Positions 1-11,731 of a DNA stretch of 64,000 bases are shown one piece after another (position 1 is the first letter of the stretch; every line of letters starts with the position of its first letter). Position numbers and translations under genes: made by a program. The DNA comes from Fulvia fulva (taxonomy: Eukaryota; Ascomycota; Dothideomycetes; Mycosphaerellales; Mycosphaerellaceae). Below the pieces are notes generated by a model. That model was not told where the DNA came from and did not search any database. It saw only the letters and a list, made by a program, of their open reading frames with translations. The stretch lies in NCBI RefSeq assembly GCF_020509005.1, contig NC_063019.1, positions 3,782,001 to 3,846,000 of the forward strand. Reading direction: 5' to 3'.

Positions 1-2640
1 TACGACGCCGATATAACTACTAGTATTAAGTCCTCTAACGAGCTAAAGGCCCCTACTAAGTTCGATCTAAAGAGCGACGATATTAAGTTCTAAGAGTAGT
101 AGCGTACTACCGAAGCTAAGCTCTAAGCCTCGAAGTACCGTACTATAAAGGACTCCCTTTAGAACGTCTAGAGCTAGTTAAAGAACAGTATATAGACCTA
201 TATCGACTTAAAGATCCCTAGTCTTACTAAGTCTACGGAAGGTACGACTACTTAGTACGCTTCTATAGATAATATAATAGAAGATCTAGCCCGGCGCTAC
301 GGTACCTATAATACCTATACTAATACTATAACTAAGCTTAATAGTCTATAGTAGGGTAATAAGGAGAATTTTAGTGACTTCTACCTATCCTTCCGTAAGA
401 ACGCCGATATTATTAACCTTAATAACGGCGCGAAGGAAAAGAAACTCGAGAAGGACTTCCTACTCCGTAAGTTGAACTCGCGCTACGTTAACCGTATTAT
501 AAACGAGGATATAGTCAATATGACCCTTAAGTAAGTCGTGTCTACGCTATATAACTACGAGGATAAGTTTAAGGCGTTCGACCTTAAGTACGGTAAGATT
601 AGTAATAGTAATAAGACCTAAGGTAATAAGAAGACTACTAAGGGTAACGACGATAAGAAGGATACGGCTTCGAGTAGTAGCGGTAATAATACTAACCCGA
701 ACGCTAAGACTAAGTAGGCTAATCGACCTTAGGCATTTTAGTATATCTAACCTTTAGATACTACTCGTACCTAGGAATATATCGATTAGAATCGGTACTT
801 AAAATGCGAATAAGAAGGTCACCGCCGTATCGATACCGATTAGTACCCCCTTCGAGATGTCGCCCGCCGCCTATTTACGCTAGGCTATAACCTAAGTAAT
901 AACCGCTAGTAATAGTAGTAACGCTAATAATACCGGCGGCGCGGGAAACGCCTAGTCTACTCTATAAGCGTAACACGTAGTAGACCGTACGAGTTAGAGT
1001 TATAAGAAAACGAGAAAAAGTATAAATATAAATATAAGCCTCCTAAGGGAGGTAAGGTCCTAAGTATATCGGTATACTCCCTACTAGCTATAAACTACTC
1101 TATAGATAAACACAATCCGGTAATAGCTTCTTATCTAATAATACTATATATAGTAAATAGAAAGATCCCTACTTAAACCCTTTATAATAATAGAACTAAC
1201 TCTACGTACTTTAATATCGACTTTACGTATAAGAACAACCTTAATATAATATAGCTACCTAATCCGTTAAGGCTAATATTAGTAGATAGCCGACCTACTA
1301 GTAACCTTATTACGTATAGAATAACGGTATAGATTTAGATCGATAACTACGTAGAGACTAGGTCTAGCTACTACGTATTACTAGAATACGATATAGTCCT
1401 TAGCCGTCCCTAGTACGACGAGTATCGACCTACGTTCTACTATACGTTAGGAACTATAACCCTATTCTTACTATATTGTCGACAGAACTATATACTCGGA
1501 ACTAAACTAGTATACGTATAGTCTATTAACGATAAGGGTATTATACTAAGAGGCGTTCTTTAGACTAAGATACTAGTACTAGAGAGTTCGCGACCTTAAG
1601 CTCTATCTAATTACGCCAAACCCTTTATAGAGGATAAAGACGAACCTATAGTAGTATAGGAGACGTACACGACGAAGGTAGTAATACGACATACCGTCAA
1701 TACCTACGATAAACCGGAACCGTCTTACTACGTCCGCTAGCTACTACCCGCCGATAGGGTTAAAATACTTAAGCGCCTAGCGCGTCGAACAAAGAAAGAA
1801 CTAAAGGTCGAGACTAAGCCGGAGATCGATATTAAGCCTATTAATGTAGAAGTACTTCGGCGTATAAGCCGGAGGAAGGGCTATAAAGTATATATAATAT
1901 AGATGTTTAACCCGAAAGAAAATCCTAATAAGTAAGTTGCGCGAGACCCGCTATCCGCGTATATACTAAAGGCTTTCGGTATAAGAGCGAAGCTAGTACT
2001 AGGAAGTAGCGCGGCGATATTAGCAGATACTAATACTTAAGAAAATATAGATAGATAGGAGGAGCCCTAGGGTGACTATACCTAGCGGCAACTTAACGTC
2101 TCTACTATATTAGCTAACGACTATTAACGTTTTATAAACGGTAAGGACAAAGACTAGGATCCTATCCCTTTGTTACTAGTAGAGTTTAGAGAAATAGCTA
2201 GGCTACTTAGCCGTAAGGAAGTAGATAAGGTCCTACCGCGACGGCCTAGCGTAGACTATAAGATTAAGCTAAAGAATAGTTAGATACCGCCATTTCGAAG
2301 GCTATACTCCTTCTCTATACGAGAGAACGAGGTGATTAAGAAGTAGATCGACGACTAACTTAAGAAAGGTTTTATTTAGAGAAGCGTGTTACTAGTAGTA
2401 GTACCTATTCTAATAGTTAAAAAGCCGGGTAGAGGGCTACGAGTATACGTAGACTATAGAGCTCTAAACGCGCTTACGACGAAGAGTCGCTACCCGATTC
2501 CACTATTTTAAGCTTAGCTCTCGGGCTTAGTACGCTAGCGTATTGCTTATATCGATAAAGTAGAGTTCCTACGCGCCTTCTAGACAGCCTATAACGCTAT
2601 ATTTAGATAGGAGAACATCCTATCGAGCTTTAGAGGCGCT
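1..2640 (+). mobile_element. RIP-degraded Ty3/Gypsy retrotransposon, gag to reverse transcriptase (Gypsy G)
   Basis: Reading the plus strand through TAG/TAA codons gives an ordered gag-pol. A gag capsid-like stretch spans about 180-700, and a CCHC zinc knuckle with several Cys turned to Tyr or lost lies near 785-835. A retropepsin-like domain spans about 1200-1450. The start of reverse transcriptase lies at 2260-2640, including readable [19 protein letters not shown]. The element enters from outside the window, so its 5' LTR is not seen. It is interrupted at about 2640, inside the RT, by a pogo-type fragment. CA and TG are nearly absent; the first 180 bases contain neither. No frame is open, so this is a dead element. 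Order and motifs fit Ty3/Gypsy; the clade is not resolved. Confidence 0.8.
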
Positions 2641-3305
2641 GGTCTAGTTCTATTCAATCTATAGGTAGTGATAGATAAGCTTAATATTAAGCTACGTACG
2701 CTAACCCCTCTAGCTCTAGACTCTTCCCCTTAGGAGTCGAAGACACTACAAACTATAAAAGAATTCGACTCTTAATTAACACTAGTAACGAACAAAATAC
2801 GTGCCCGGGTAGGTTTATCGCTAAACTCGTTATAGGAAGGGGTATATTAGCTTATAAAAGGGAGTAGAGAGATAGCGTATTAGATAGCTCTTATACGAAG
2901 CGAGATTAGTAAGCTACGTAAGTCTAACGAGACCCTTATATAGCGAAAAGTACGAAAGCGCAAGTATATTTAGTCTAGAAAGTCTCTAACCTTTAATAAG
3001 GCGTCGTAATTAATACCTCTAGAAGGATACTAGGAGGTAGGAAGTAAGTAGAGAGTCGCTAGATAGTGTTCGGCTAGTACTAAGGCTACGACGCTATAAG
3101 CGATATAGCGAGTCGGGGCATAACGTACGTACCTATTAAGTAGACTTACTAGATAGCGAAGAATCTAAAGAGGAATTATCCTCCTAGTAACGATTCTATA
3201 GGATGTCTTCGTATTAAGATACCGTCGTAATCAAAGTAGAAGTAGTATAGTTCTTAGTAAAAGTAGCCCGCTCGGTAGTATAGCCCGCTTAGTAGTAAAG
3301 TATAT
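2641..3305 (+). mobile_element. 3' part of a pogo/Fot1-type DNA transposon
   Basis: The plus strand encodes the basic C-terminal tail of a Fot1/pogo transposase, readable through stops, with a Lys/Arg-rich segment near 2940-2980. It then runs into a terminal inverted repeat at about 3236-3305, followed by TA. From about 2845 onward the sequence matches the 3' half of the 1,132-bp PD elements elsewhere in the window. The upstream 200 bp is absent from PD, so this copy comes from a longer parent that kept more of the transposase. The 5' half is missing here. The left junction with Gypsy G (about 2640) is uncertain by tens of bases. Heavily RIPped. Confidence 0.65.
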
Positions 3306-3307
3306 TA

Positions 3308-4023
3308 TACGTATAGCGCGCTAACTAGTATAAGTAGCGATAACTCTAATACCGGTAGAACGAGGCCTCCGGGCTTATAAGAAAGAGAGCGATATATATA
3401 GTCTAATAGATAATAAGGTGTTTACGAAGGTAATAGGAGATATAATAGATACGAGAGATATAAGAGGAGAGGAGAGTACTCTAGAGCGTACTCTAAGAGG
3501 GAGGGGGGTAGTATTACCGTACCGGCGTATATTTACTTAAACCCGCGGGCACGTACCTAGACCTCGCGCCCGCTGACTAATCCGACTAGCGGCTTGGCGC
3601 CCGTATATAACTCTCGCGCCCTCCGCGCCTCCCTTAGATAGAATATCTATTCGACTTATACCTTACCCGACTATATACTTATACCTACTTATAATAGCTT
3701 CTTAGAATATCTTCTAAGGAATATTAAATAGGTAAGAATAAGTAAGCCCTACTTATTAAGGTAGTCTTAAAGTAAGCTCCGATAATAATAACGGTATCGA
3801 TAAGATATTAGAAGAATACTTAGATAAGAAGGTACGTAGTAATATTCTAGATAGGCTAGTTAAGGCGTAGAAGTAATAACTACTAATACTTCTATATTAG
3901 TAGTATCTTTCTATCTATTATAGGTATACTAATAGCGGTATTATAGTATCTAAACCGATAGTAATATAGTAGTATTAATAATACCTAATAGTAGTAATAA
4001 CGACTTAGAATAGACGGTAGCCT
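3308..4023 (+). mobile_element. 3' end of a Gypsy element: polypurine tract plus putative 3' LTR
   Basis: After the pogo fragment, a purine run at about 3496-3509 (aagagggagggggg) is followed by TATTACCGTACC. This is the layout expected of a polypurine tract next to an LTR whose first TG has been RIPped to TA. The LTR probably runs to the point near 4023 where CA and TG return abruptly. It is likely the 3' end of Gypsy G, with the pogo element inserted between, but no second LTR is in the window to prove it. LTR length and exact right edge are unknown. Confidence 0.5.
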
Positions 4024-4740
4024 TCTGAATCAGGGAATAGTAGTTAAGTGCTATAATCTATCTCACTCTAAGTACGGACACGATACGGTAGACACACCTT
4101 GCATTGGCGAGACGGCACGGTGATAGCGTAATGCAATGTCGGCAGCGACAACCCTGTTTGTCTGACATCTACCTACAACTGGCGAGAGTTCACACTCGCA
4201 GCTGCCGCAGCTCTAGTAGGGTCCGTAGTTCTGGTCATCTTGCGCAAGCAGTGGGCCGGAAGTCTAACGCATGTCAGGCATGTCCATCACATCAAAATCT
4301 GATCATGATACGATGGCCCGTCCAAGTACCGACAAAAGCTGCCAACCTGTGCGACAGAAGCTACGTAGCCCGCATTCTCGAAATCGAACGATGGTGGAGG
4401 GCAACACGCACGCTCGCATACTGTATGCGCATGTGTGTTGTGTTTGGAGGCGTGTGAAGAGGGGCGGGGTGCTTGGCTGCATTCGCGAGGCACGGTACGC
4501 GGTAGGCAAGCACGCGTCATACGGACCAAAGCGCCCACCTCCACCAAAAAACAACACCACATCTTCAATCGTGTTTTCTTTATCCAATATCAGGCCCATT
4601 GCAACCAGCAAATTTATATACGTATCTGGATACATCACTGAACGAATTGTCGTGCTTGGATTGGCTATATGTGGTGTTGTTGTCGCATGCTACCGTCGCA
4701 AACTTTTCACCTGTTTCTTGGATTGGAGAAGCTACTGCAA

Positions 4741-4975
4741 GATGACCAAACACCTTTCAACACCTCAAAAGAATCAGATAGTAGGAGCCTATCACTACTG
4801 CAGACTTAAGGGCATCAAGTGCTCGCAAAGAGACCTTGTTAAGACCTTCAAACCGCTCTTCGCACCCACAAGGCATCAGGTGCGCAATGCTCTGGACACT
4901 GCAGGCTCAAGACAGCCATATCACCCGAGAGATTGGAGAATATCATATTCAGCAGGGGTCAGAAGAACGCAGTAG
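4741..4975 (+). pseudogene. Fragment of a transposase N-terminal helix-turn-helix (tentative)
   Basis: The stretch starting MTKHLSTPQKNQIVGAYHYC has the look of the N-terminal DNA-binding region of a fungal Tc1/mariner-type transposase: a short basic start, an 'xKGIKCSQRDLVKTF' helix-turn-helix and then a Pro/Arg-rich linker. The frame stops at 4975. Weaker similarity in kind seems to continue to about 5060 through further stops, and no DDE domain follows. It could be a relic of an old insertion. It is not RIPped. The assignment is by resemblance only and could be wrong. Confidence 0.3.
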
Positions 4976-5894
4976 ATACACATTGTGACTATAGACGCAG
5001 CAGAACGAAGAACAAGGTGGTGTGGATGTGAATAGAGAGATAGAACAACACCTTCAGAAATGAACATAATCCCACCAGTTGTTTTGGGCGGTTTGGTCAG
5101 TGTGGAGCGTGGCAAGATGCTGGGAACATGCAGCAGCTTTCCTGCAGGCATCGCCGATAGACCCAGCGAGACCCCAAGCCTCCCTCGCTCGCGGGTAGGG
5201 AGGACCCTGGGACCGTTTGAAGCGTGCCGTTCGCGTCGAGGCGGAAGGGTGGTGTGTTTGTTGGTGTTCATCAAGGCGAGACGCTTGCTGCGGCGTGGAA
5301 ATGTGTGAAGATAGATACTTTGCGGAATGCGGTGTTACAGATGCTGCAGGTTGGCACTGATGGAGGATGTTGGTGTTTGGTGTTATGATGATGAGGCTCA
5401 CGTCGCGACGAGCAGATCAACGTTCCAGGGTGTTTCAAGGCGTGCTGATCCTGGGTGGAAACAGAGGTTGAAGGTCAGCGTTGATTGGTGAGTGCCATGC
5501 CAGACTCTGGTCCGGAGTGTGCCGCTAGCCCATGTGGGTGCTGGCTATCTCGAGTTGGAGGTTGATGGTGGGGAAGGCACAAGGCCCCAGGAAGAAGACT
5601 GGGAGACGTTTCGCAGTGAGAGAGAGAAGTCACAGAAGGAAGCCACGCCTTTCCTTGCGACTGTGCTGTGCGTCTTTCAATGCACAACTCACACCTCATA
5701 CCACGCCATTGTCACCTCGTTTGATATCGGCATCGCGTGAGCTGTTCCTCTTGGTGTATGCTGGTGCTTATCGCTTCTCACCCGCACGATATCGTGATCC
5801 CCGGATTGTCGCGCACATGTTTAGCGCTGCACATTCCGCCGTCTGAGAGTTGAAACAAGCAACCCATATCGCAGTCGTCGTGACTGCCTTCGAT

Positions 5895-5923
5895 CCACGC
5901 CCACGCCCACGCCCACGCCCACG
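5895..5923. repeat. CCACGC hexanucleotide microsatellite
   Basis: Nearly five uninterrupted copies of CCACGC lie about 150 bp upstream of the PPS1 start codon, within its likely promoter or leader. Length variation between strains would be expected. Confidence 0.9.
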
Positions 5924-6076
5924 TTCAACCCCAACAAAGCACGCGAGTCACGATCGACTCGACAAGCGGCGCCGCTACGACCACACCAACACGCTGCACT
6001 GATCTCTACTGTACCATCGCAAACACGCCCGGCGCGAAGTTCGGATTGACAGCCAGCCTGCCCCACTGCGGATGCT

Positions 6077-8399
6077 ATGGCCGCCGTACTCGCGAGACCC
6101 ACGGCCATACCAGAACGAACGGCCACTCCACCTCCACAGCTCTCCATCAACACATCTCAACGAGGTACACCGGCGCCTGTACCCAACAAGCACTTGCCGT
6201 TCTGCTCGCCCGGACCACGGCCTGGCAATCGTCAGCTCGATACCCCTCCAGCCTCCCCGCCAAGTCCATCACAACTCATCGAGACCACATCATTGACACA
6301 TCCACCCAATGGCTTCGAGAAACTGTTTAATGATCCGCCCGTGTACTCGATTGGTGCAAAGAAACTCTCGCAAGCACTAGATCACCTCGCAACGCAACCA
6401 CTGCCTTCGCCAAAGCAGGTATTTCCGTGGCTGCATGGTCTACACGCCGAGAACCAATTGCAACTGGCCTTCTTCATCGCGAGGAAGAAGGCATTGCGGA
6501 AGACGCCAAGATGCATTCGTGGCATTACCATCGTGAAGGCCGGAGGTGACCTCACACACAGCAGGATTAAAGGTGCTATCGCGCCGGAAGAGCTGTTGAA
6601 GCCCGTACAGGCCGCAAAGAACAAGAATGTCGAAGATCCGGAGTTCTTGGAGTCGGACCCTAAGGAGGGATTCAGCGTGAGGAATTTCCAGATCCAGGCG
6701 TGTAAGATGGGGACTGTGAGTGATATTGTGGTGTATGGCGACAATCAGACACCAAGGGAAGAGGTTGTGAGGTTAGCAAAGAGGTTATCGAAAGCGCAGA
6801 CGAGCTGGCAGAAGAAGACAGAAGGCGCATTTTCTTCTGGGAGGTTGTTTAATACGTTCATCTTGTCTGGTGAGTGTCTTGTCGAGCGTATTGTTTCTGG
6901 CCACGTACTGACATGAAGCAGAAGACTATACCATCGTGGAGTGTGACCATGACGATCTGATACAGCTTGATTCCGAAGGCTGTATGACCGACAACGTGAT
7001 GGACTTCTTCCACTGGGAGCGACTCGAGATGTGCTCCATGTCTGCGCCCAGCGAGATCGCACCAAACGTCTGGCTTGGACCGACTCCAGATCCAAATGTC
7101 CATATGGGTCCCGATGGCATTAAGAATGATGCCCCAGACTTCGATCTCCTTATCGAATGTAGTGACATCGCACAGATTCCGGATTCAAAGGCCTTCAAAT
7201 GTCTGGAAGATCTGCTCCACGAGAAGGAGAACGGTCCGTTTGCAGATAATGTTGTGCATCAACTGGAGTTCCCTGGCTCTGGCTCGATCATGCCACCTAC
7301 TTGGTCACACACCGAAGTCGATGGTCTCGTGTCCACGTGCCAATGGATCCACGCTCAAGCAAACCGCGGTATTCCAGAAATGGACAAGCGACGAGATAGC
7401 AAGCTGTCGCTGACACCACCTCGTGACGCCGATGGCGACAGCTTCATGCATAGCGACGACTTGCCTCAATGTGGCAGGAAGATTCTCATTCATTGCACAG
7501 ATGGCTACACTGAGTCTTCTCTGCTTGCCCTGGCATACTACATGTACGCCAACGCCGCTCCTGTGCATGATGCCTGGCTCCAACTGCACATCAACAAAGG
7601 CCGCAACTTCTTCGCGTACGGATCTGATGTGCATCTCTTGAGAGCCATCGAACCTCGTTTGCTCCAGGCATCACCCAGGCATTCTGGAGACTTGAGAATG
7701 CTCTGCCCACAAGTGCCAGACTGGTTGGAGAAGATGGACGGGTCGCTACCGAGCCGAATCCTGCCGTACATGTATCTGGGTAATCTGGGGCATGCCAACA
7801 ACCCCAAACTCCTGCAAGAGCTCGGCATTGGCCAGGTCCTGAGTGTCGGCGAACCCGTGACGTGGCCGAAGGACGCGTTAGCGGAGTGGCCACGACAAAA
7901 CACAATGTTCATCGACAAAGTCCAGGATAATGGCGTCGATCCGCTGACGGAGGATTTTGGAAAGTGCCTCGAATTCATTGGTGAGTGCAATACCGGCGAT
8001 AACGTGAGGTGTTCCAGCTGACATGCTTGATGCAGAAAATGGTCGAAAGAAAGGCACTGCCACTCTTGTGCATTGCCGTGTCGGTGTGTCGCGATCTGCG
8101 ACGATCTGCATTGCTGAGGTTATGAACGAGCTGGGCTTGTCGTTCCCTCGCGCATACTGCTTCGTTCGTGCGCGGCGGCTGAACGTGATCATTCAGCCTC
8201 ATCTTCGCTTTTCGTGAGTACTCCTGATAGTCCTGCATGTCATCCCACAGCATCTAACACTCTCGTTAGTTACGAACTCCTCAAATGGGAAGAATCTCAA
8301 TGCCAAAAACGCGGCAAACCTCTCCGCCGCGAACTCGAATGGGCTACGATTGCGCGCGAAATCGCGGCTATGAATAAGCCGTACTCGCGGCAGGGATAG
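6077..8399 (+). CDS. PPS1: PPS1-type dual-specificity protein phosphatase
   Basis: Four exons: 6077-6869, 6922-7980, 8036-8213 and 8270-8399. The three introns (52, 55 and 56 bp) all start GTGAGT and end AG. The product is 719 aa; yeast Pps1 is about 800. The C-terminal catalytic domain has the signature HCRVGVSRS with nucleophile Cys631 and Arg637 (C-x5-R). Upstream lies a second, degenerate phosphatase-like motif, IHCTDGYTESS at Cys456, in which the essential Arg is Glu. This is presumably a non-catalytic domain, and I believe it is typical of this family. Pps1 proteins dephosphorylate Tyr and Ser/Thr, and in yeast are linked to S-phase progression. The start at 6077 has G at -3 and +4. An out-of-frame ATG at 6072 overlaps it in a poorer context. 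The first ~90 residues are Pro/Thr-rich and probably disordered. Confidence 0.9.
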
Positions 8400-8973
8400 G
8401 CTCCTTGTGGCAGTGGTAGTGGTCGAGCTGAACGTCCTTGGACTCATCGTCTTGTTGATGGGATGCTGGGCGCTGGACGCTTGTTGATGTTGTTTATGAT
8501 CTATGATGTTATGATTTAATGGGTTCTGCATTTTCTAAGCAGAGGGGTGATGGATGACGGGATCTTGTTCTTTCCTCTGGGCGGGCTGGGAATGGGATGG
8601 GATTGGATGGGATGTGCGAGTATATTTGTGGAAGCTGATGAAAAGGCTGGGATGAGATGTGGAAGGGGTATGGGATATTCTCTCTCTTGGGCGTCGAAGG
8701 GCTTGGGGACGAAAGCGGCTTTGCTTGATGCTGGGACGAGCAGAATCTTGAAGCGCTCTTGTGGTTGTTAAAAGATGGTGTACGAGGCGAATGAAATTCG
8801 ATATCTCTCTTCATGATTCCTGTCCAGAAATTGAAATATCTCGAAGCAAAAGATACTAGCCCGCCACATGCCGAAATATCGGCTTAGTGAACCTTGCAAG
8901 GTTGCACTTTCCTTATCTGCCCTATCGCGAAGAACATTTACCCGGCTGTGGCCCGCCCGTCTTTGTTGTCATA
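8400..8973. other. Intergenic, no gene seen
   Basis: This is the 3' flank of PPS1 up to the left end of the Tc1 element. G-rich stretches near 8580-8700 give short ORFs on both strands that resemble nothing I know. Confidence 0.6.
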
Positions 8974-9004
8974 CAGTCCTGGGCATAGTTCTTACAACCC
9001 CTGT
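8974..9004 (+). repeat. Left terminal inverted repeat of the Tc1 element
   Basis: About 31 bp, an inverted match to 10184-10214 with two mismatches. Preceded by TA. Confidence 0.9.
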
Positions 9005-9106
9005 ATTTACGCTCACCCCTTCCTGCTATCCATGTCCATCTCAGAAGGTGTTGCTACCTTCAATCTCATTATCCACACACTCACACACGCGCTATCTATC
9101 GCCACC

Positions 9107-10134
9107 ATGCCGAAGGGACGCGTCTTTACCGAATTCGAGAAGGGCGAGATGTGGTCTCTTCACAAACACGCCCACTGGCCGCTGCAGCAGATTGCAGACG
9201 CCCTTCACACTAACGAAGGCTCTGTCTCTTCAGTAATCTCACGGCGTTAAGAGGGCCACCTTCCACACCGAAGAAGAGAGGCCCACTACCTGTAATCAAC
9301 ACCTCCAAGCGTCAGCGACTTGTCCATCGAGCCACCACTGATGCTAACAGCCGCCGCCTGCGATACGAACAGATTGCCGCGATAGAGGGCATCTTCAGCG
9401 ACGTCCGGACAGTAAGAGCTGCGTTTGAGAAGGAGGGCTTCTCAGGATATGTCGCAACACGCAAGCCGTTGTTGACTGAGAAACATAAGGAGGCACGGCT
9501 TCGATGGGCAAGGGCTCATATTAAAAGGACAGTGGAACAGTGGGCTCAGGTCCTTTGGACAGATGAAGCTTCATTTAGGTGTGGAATATTCGGACAGGTC
9601 TATATGACACGCAGGGCAGATGAGGCTTATCACGAACACTGTCTTAGAGCACGCTTCCGCAAGTTCTCAGCCTGTATGATATGGGGCTGTATCTCTGCAG
9701 ATGGACCTATGGAAGTCCATATATTCGAGAAGGGCTCTGTCGACGGTGAGGTGTATCACAGCCAGATTGTCCCTCTAATCCACACGGCAATTGAGAAGCA
9801 GCGAGTGTCAACAGGCTCGCAGGACTGCATTGTTATGCAAGACAACGCCTCAATCCACAAGGCGAAGGCAACGGTGAGTCTATTTAAGGAGAAGGGCCTA
9901 CACCTTATAGAATGGCCGGCCAATTCACCAGATCTCAACCCTATTGAGAATCTATGGGCTCTTCTTAAGCATAGGGTAGGTGCTCATTTTTCTACAACAC
10001 GAGATGAGGTAATAGCTGCTAGCAAGATTGAATGGGCCAAGCTCACACCTGAGGACATACAACGTATATGCAAGAGTATGCGAGAACGCTACGAGGCAGT
10101 AATAGCCAACAATGGAGGACACACCAGGTGGTGA
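9107..10134 (+). pseudogene. Tc1-like DD34E transposase with one frameshift
   Basis: The start MPKGRVFTEFEKGEMWSLHK at 9107 has the good context CCACCATG. It opens a helix-turn-helix that ends at a TAA at 9248. The protein continues in another frame from about 9241, consistent with a single-base loss near 9245. It contains all three catalytic acids: Asp in WTDEASF, Asp in MQDNASIHK, and Glu in NPIENLW, the last two separated by exactly 34 residues as in Tc1. About 340 codons in all, the usual length. Cut-and-paste transposase acting on the flanking inverted repeats. With the frameshift it is probably inactive unless the break is a sequencing error; there is no room for a normal intron. Confidence 0.85.
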
Positions 10135-10183
10135 GCTACGCCAAGCAGTGGATACATCCTTCCTAATGAGGAAAGGTGGAAGA

Positions 10184-10214
10184 ACAGGGGCTGTAAAAAC
10201 TATGCCCAGGACTG
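10184..10214 (-). repeat. Right terminal inverted repeat of the Tc1 element
   Basis: Reverse complement of the left terminal repeat with two mismatches, both C/T or A/G transitions. Followed by TA. Confidence 0.9.
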
Positions 10215-10319
10215 TAGCACAGTGTGGCAGCGAAGTCGCAATACATTTTATTCTTTCGCCGTTCTCCTGCCACCTAGTACCCTACCTCCCCATCACAACC
10301 ACACAGCCCTTCTATTGTC

Positions 10320-11240
10320 ATGACACGACTCCATCCCCGCTCCGGTACGATGCCATGCGCCCCTCTGCGAATCGCCGTCCTCGAATGCGATGAGCCTATC
10401 GGTCGTACATTTGAGAAGTATGGAGGTTATGGCAATCTGTTTAAAGAGCTGTTGGAGAATGGAGTGAAGAGGGTGAAAGAGGTGGATGGAATGGAGGTGC
10501 CGGAGTTGGATGTTACCAAGTATGATGTTGTGAAGCATGAGGTTTATCCGAAGTTGGAGGATGTTGATGCGGTGCTTTTGACGGGGAGTCGTAAGTCATA
10601 CCATGGAGACTTGGGGAAATTGGTCTTGTGCTGGGAGGAGGTGGCTGACTGGTGGGTGGATGAGCAGGACACAACTCGTTCGATGATGATCCGTGGATTC
10701 TGAAGCTTGTGGAGTTCACGAGGAAGGTGCTGGCGCAAGAGCGTGTGAGGTTGATTGGAGTGTGTTTTGGACATCAGATTATTGGAAGAGCATTGGATGT
10801 GAAAGTTGATCGGAGTGATCGGGGGTGGGAGATTTCTGTGACGGATGTCAAGTTGACGGAGCAGGGGAGACGGGTGTTTAAGATTGATGAGTTGGTGAGT
10901 ATATCACGGGTAGTGATGTTCGGTGAGCAGAGGCTGATGATGTCGACAGGCGATACACCAAATGCACCGCGACATCGTCTACGAGTATCCTAAAGGCATC
11001 GAACCCCTCGGACATTCACCGCGTTGCGGCGTTCAAGGAATGTACGCAAAGAACCGCTTGATCACAGTGCAAGGACATCCCGAATTCAACGCCGATATCG
11101 TGTCGGAGTTGCTGATCAATAGACACGACAAGGGCATTTTCGACGATGCAATGTATGCGGATGGCATGAAGAGGGTACGAAACCATCACGATGGTGTTGC
11201 TGTGAGCGCGGCGTTCATCCGGTTCTTGCTCGAGGAGTGA
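10320..11240 (+). CDS. Class I glutamine amidotransferase-like protein
   Basis: Three exons: 10320-10590, 10668-10894 and 10950-11240, with introns GTAAGT..AG (77 bp) and GTGAGT..AG (55 bp). The product is 262 aa from the first ATG. An in-frame ATG at 10350 (MPCAPLRIAVLECDEP) is an equally good start and fits the family N-terminus better. GATase1 triad: nucleophile Cys123 in GVCFGHQIIG, His209 and Glu211 in QGHPEF. The conserved HNSFDDDPWI and IHQMHRD segments match stand-alone fungal GATase1 proteins related to GMP-synthase amidotransferase domains. The acceptor of the ammonia is unknown, so no pathway is assigned. A Tc1 element ends about 105 bp upstream and may have displaced its promoter. 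Confidence 0.85.
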
Positions 11241-11731
11241 AAGACCGAATGCGCGACAGTGGTGGAACACAAGCATGTGTGCCTCGGAGCACGAGCACGA
11301 TACAGATAGAGGATCCCTGGCGATAGAAGTGATGTTGCAGACGATCTCCTCAGAAGGCGTTCGTATTGCGTGGATGTGGTCGGCGAGTGGTTGTCTTCAA
11401 CGGCCTCGGTCAGATTGAAAGAGGCATAGGCCGACCAATGAGATACGGTGGCACCAGCGTTCGCCATAGAGTTTAGCGTGGGAAGCTTAGGCTTGCGCGT
11501 TCCCACAGTTTCTCCATGCGCGAGGAGGGTCTCGTTCGTTGGGACTTGAGCATTTGTGTACTGTAACACTCCTTCCTCTCTTTACCTTCTGTCCACCTAT
11601 ACATTCCCTACTCACATCCTGATAACACACTCGTTCTTTTGCCTTACCACAGAATGCATTGCGACCAACGGGATACAGACCTATAGACCGCGATTACAGG
11701 AGAGGCGACTTTGCGATAAGGAGAGATCAAC
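11241..11731. promoter_or_regulatory. Intergenic region and likely YND1 promoter
   Basis: No gene seen. A pyrimidine-rich tract at about 11567-11650 followed by ATG at 11732 resembles the CT-rich core-promoter and leader region common upstream of filamentous-fungal genes. The transcription start is not identified. Confidence 0.35.

Larger units (their letters stand above)
4024..6076. other. Gene-poor start of the gene island
   Basis: Base composition switches here from RIPped to normal. Several overlapping ORFs up to 234 codons occur, but apart from the transposase-like fragment at 4741-4975 I recognise none, and none has convincing splice structure. The last few hundred bases are probably the promoter and 5' leader of PPS1 and hold a CCACGC microsatellite. 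Confidence 0.5.
8974..10214 (+). mobile_element. Structurally complete Tc1/mariner element, not RIPped
   Basis: Inverted repeats define the element. The left end begins CAGTCCTGGGCATAGTTCTT at 8974. The right end, read in reverse from 10214, begins CAGTCCTGGGCATAGTTTTT. About 31 bp match with two differences. TA flanks both ends (8972-8973 and 10215-10216), the target duplication of Tc1/mariner. The interior carries one DD34E transposase frame with a frameshift. Unlike all other transposons in the window it keeps CA and TG at normal frequency, so it has escaped RIP, perhaps through low copy number or recent arrival. It sits between PPS1 and the amidotransferase gene, 105 bp before the latter's first ATG. 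Confidence 0.9.

Noticed and set aside
4271..4975. A 234-codon ORF as one intact gene
   Set aside because: Only the last ~78 codons look protein-like; the first two thirds are low-quality sequence overlapping ORFs on the other strand, with no supporting splice sites.
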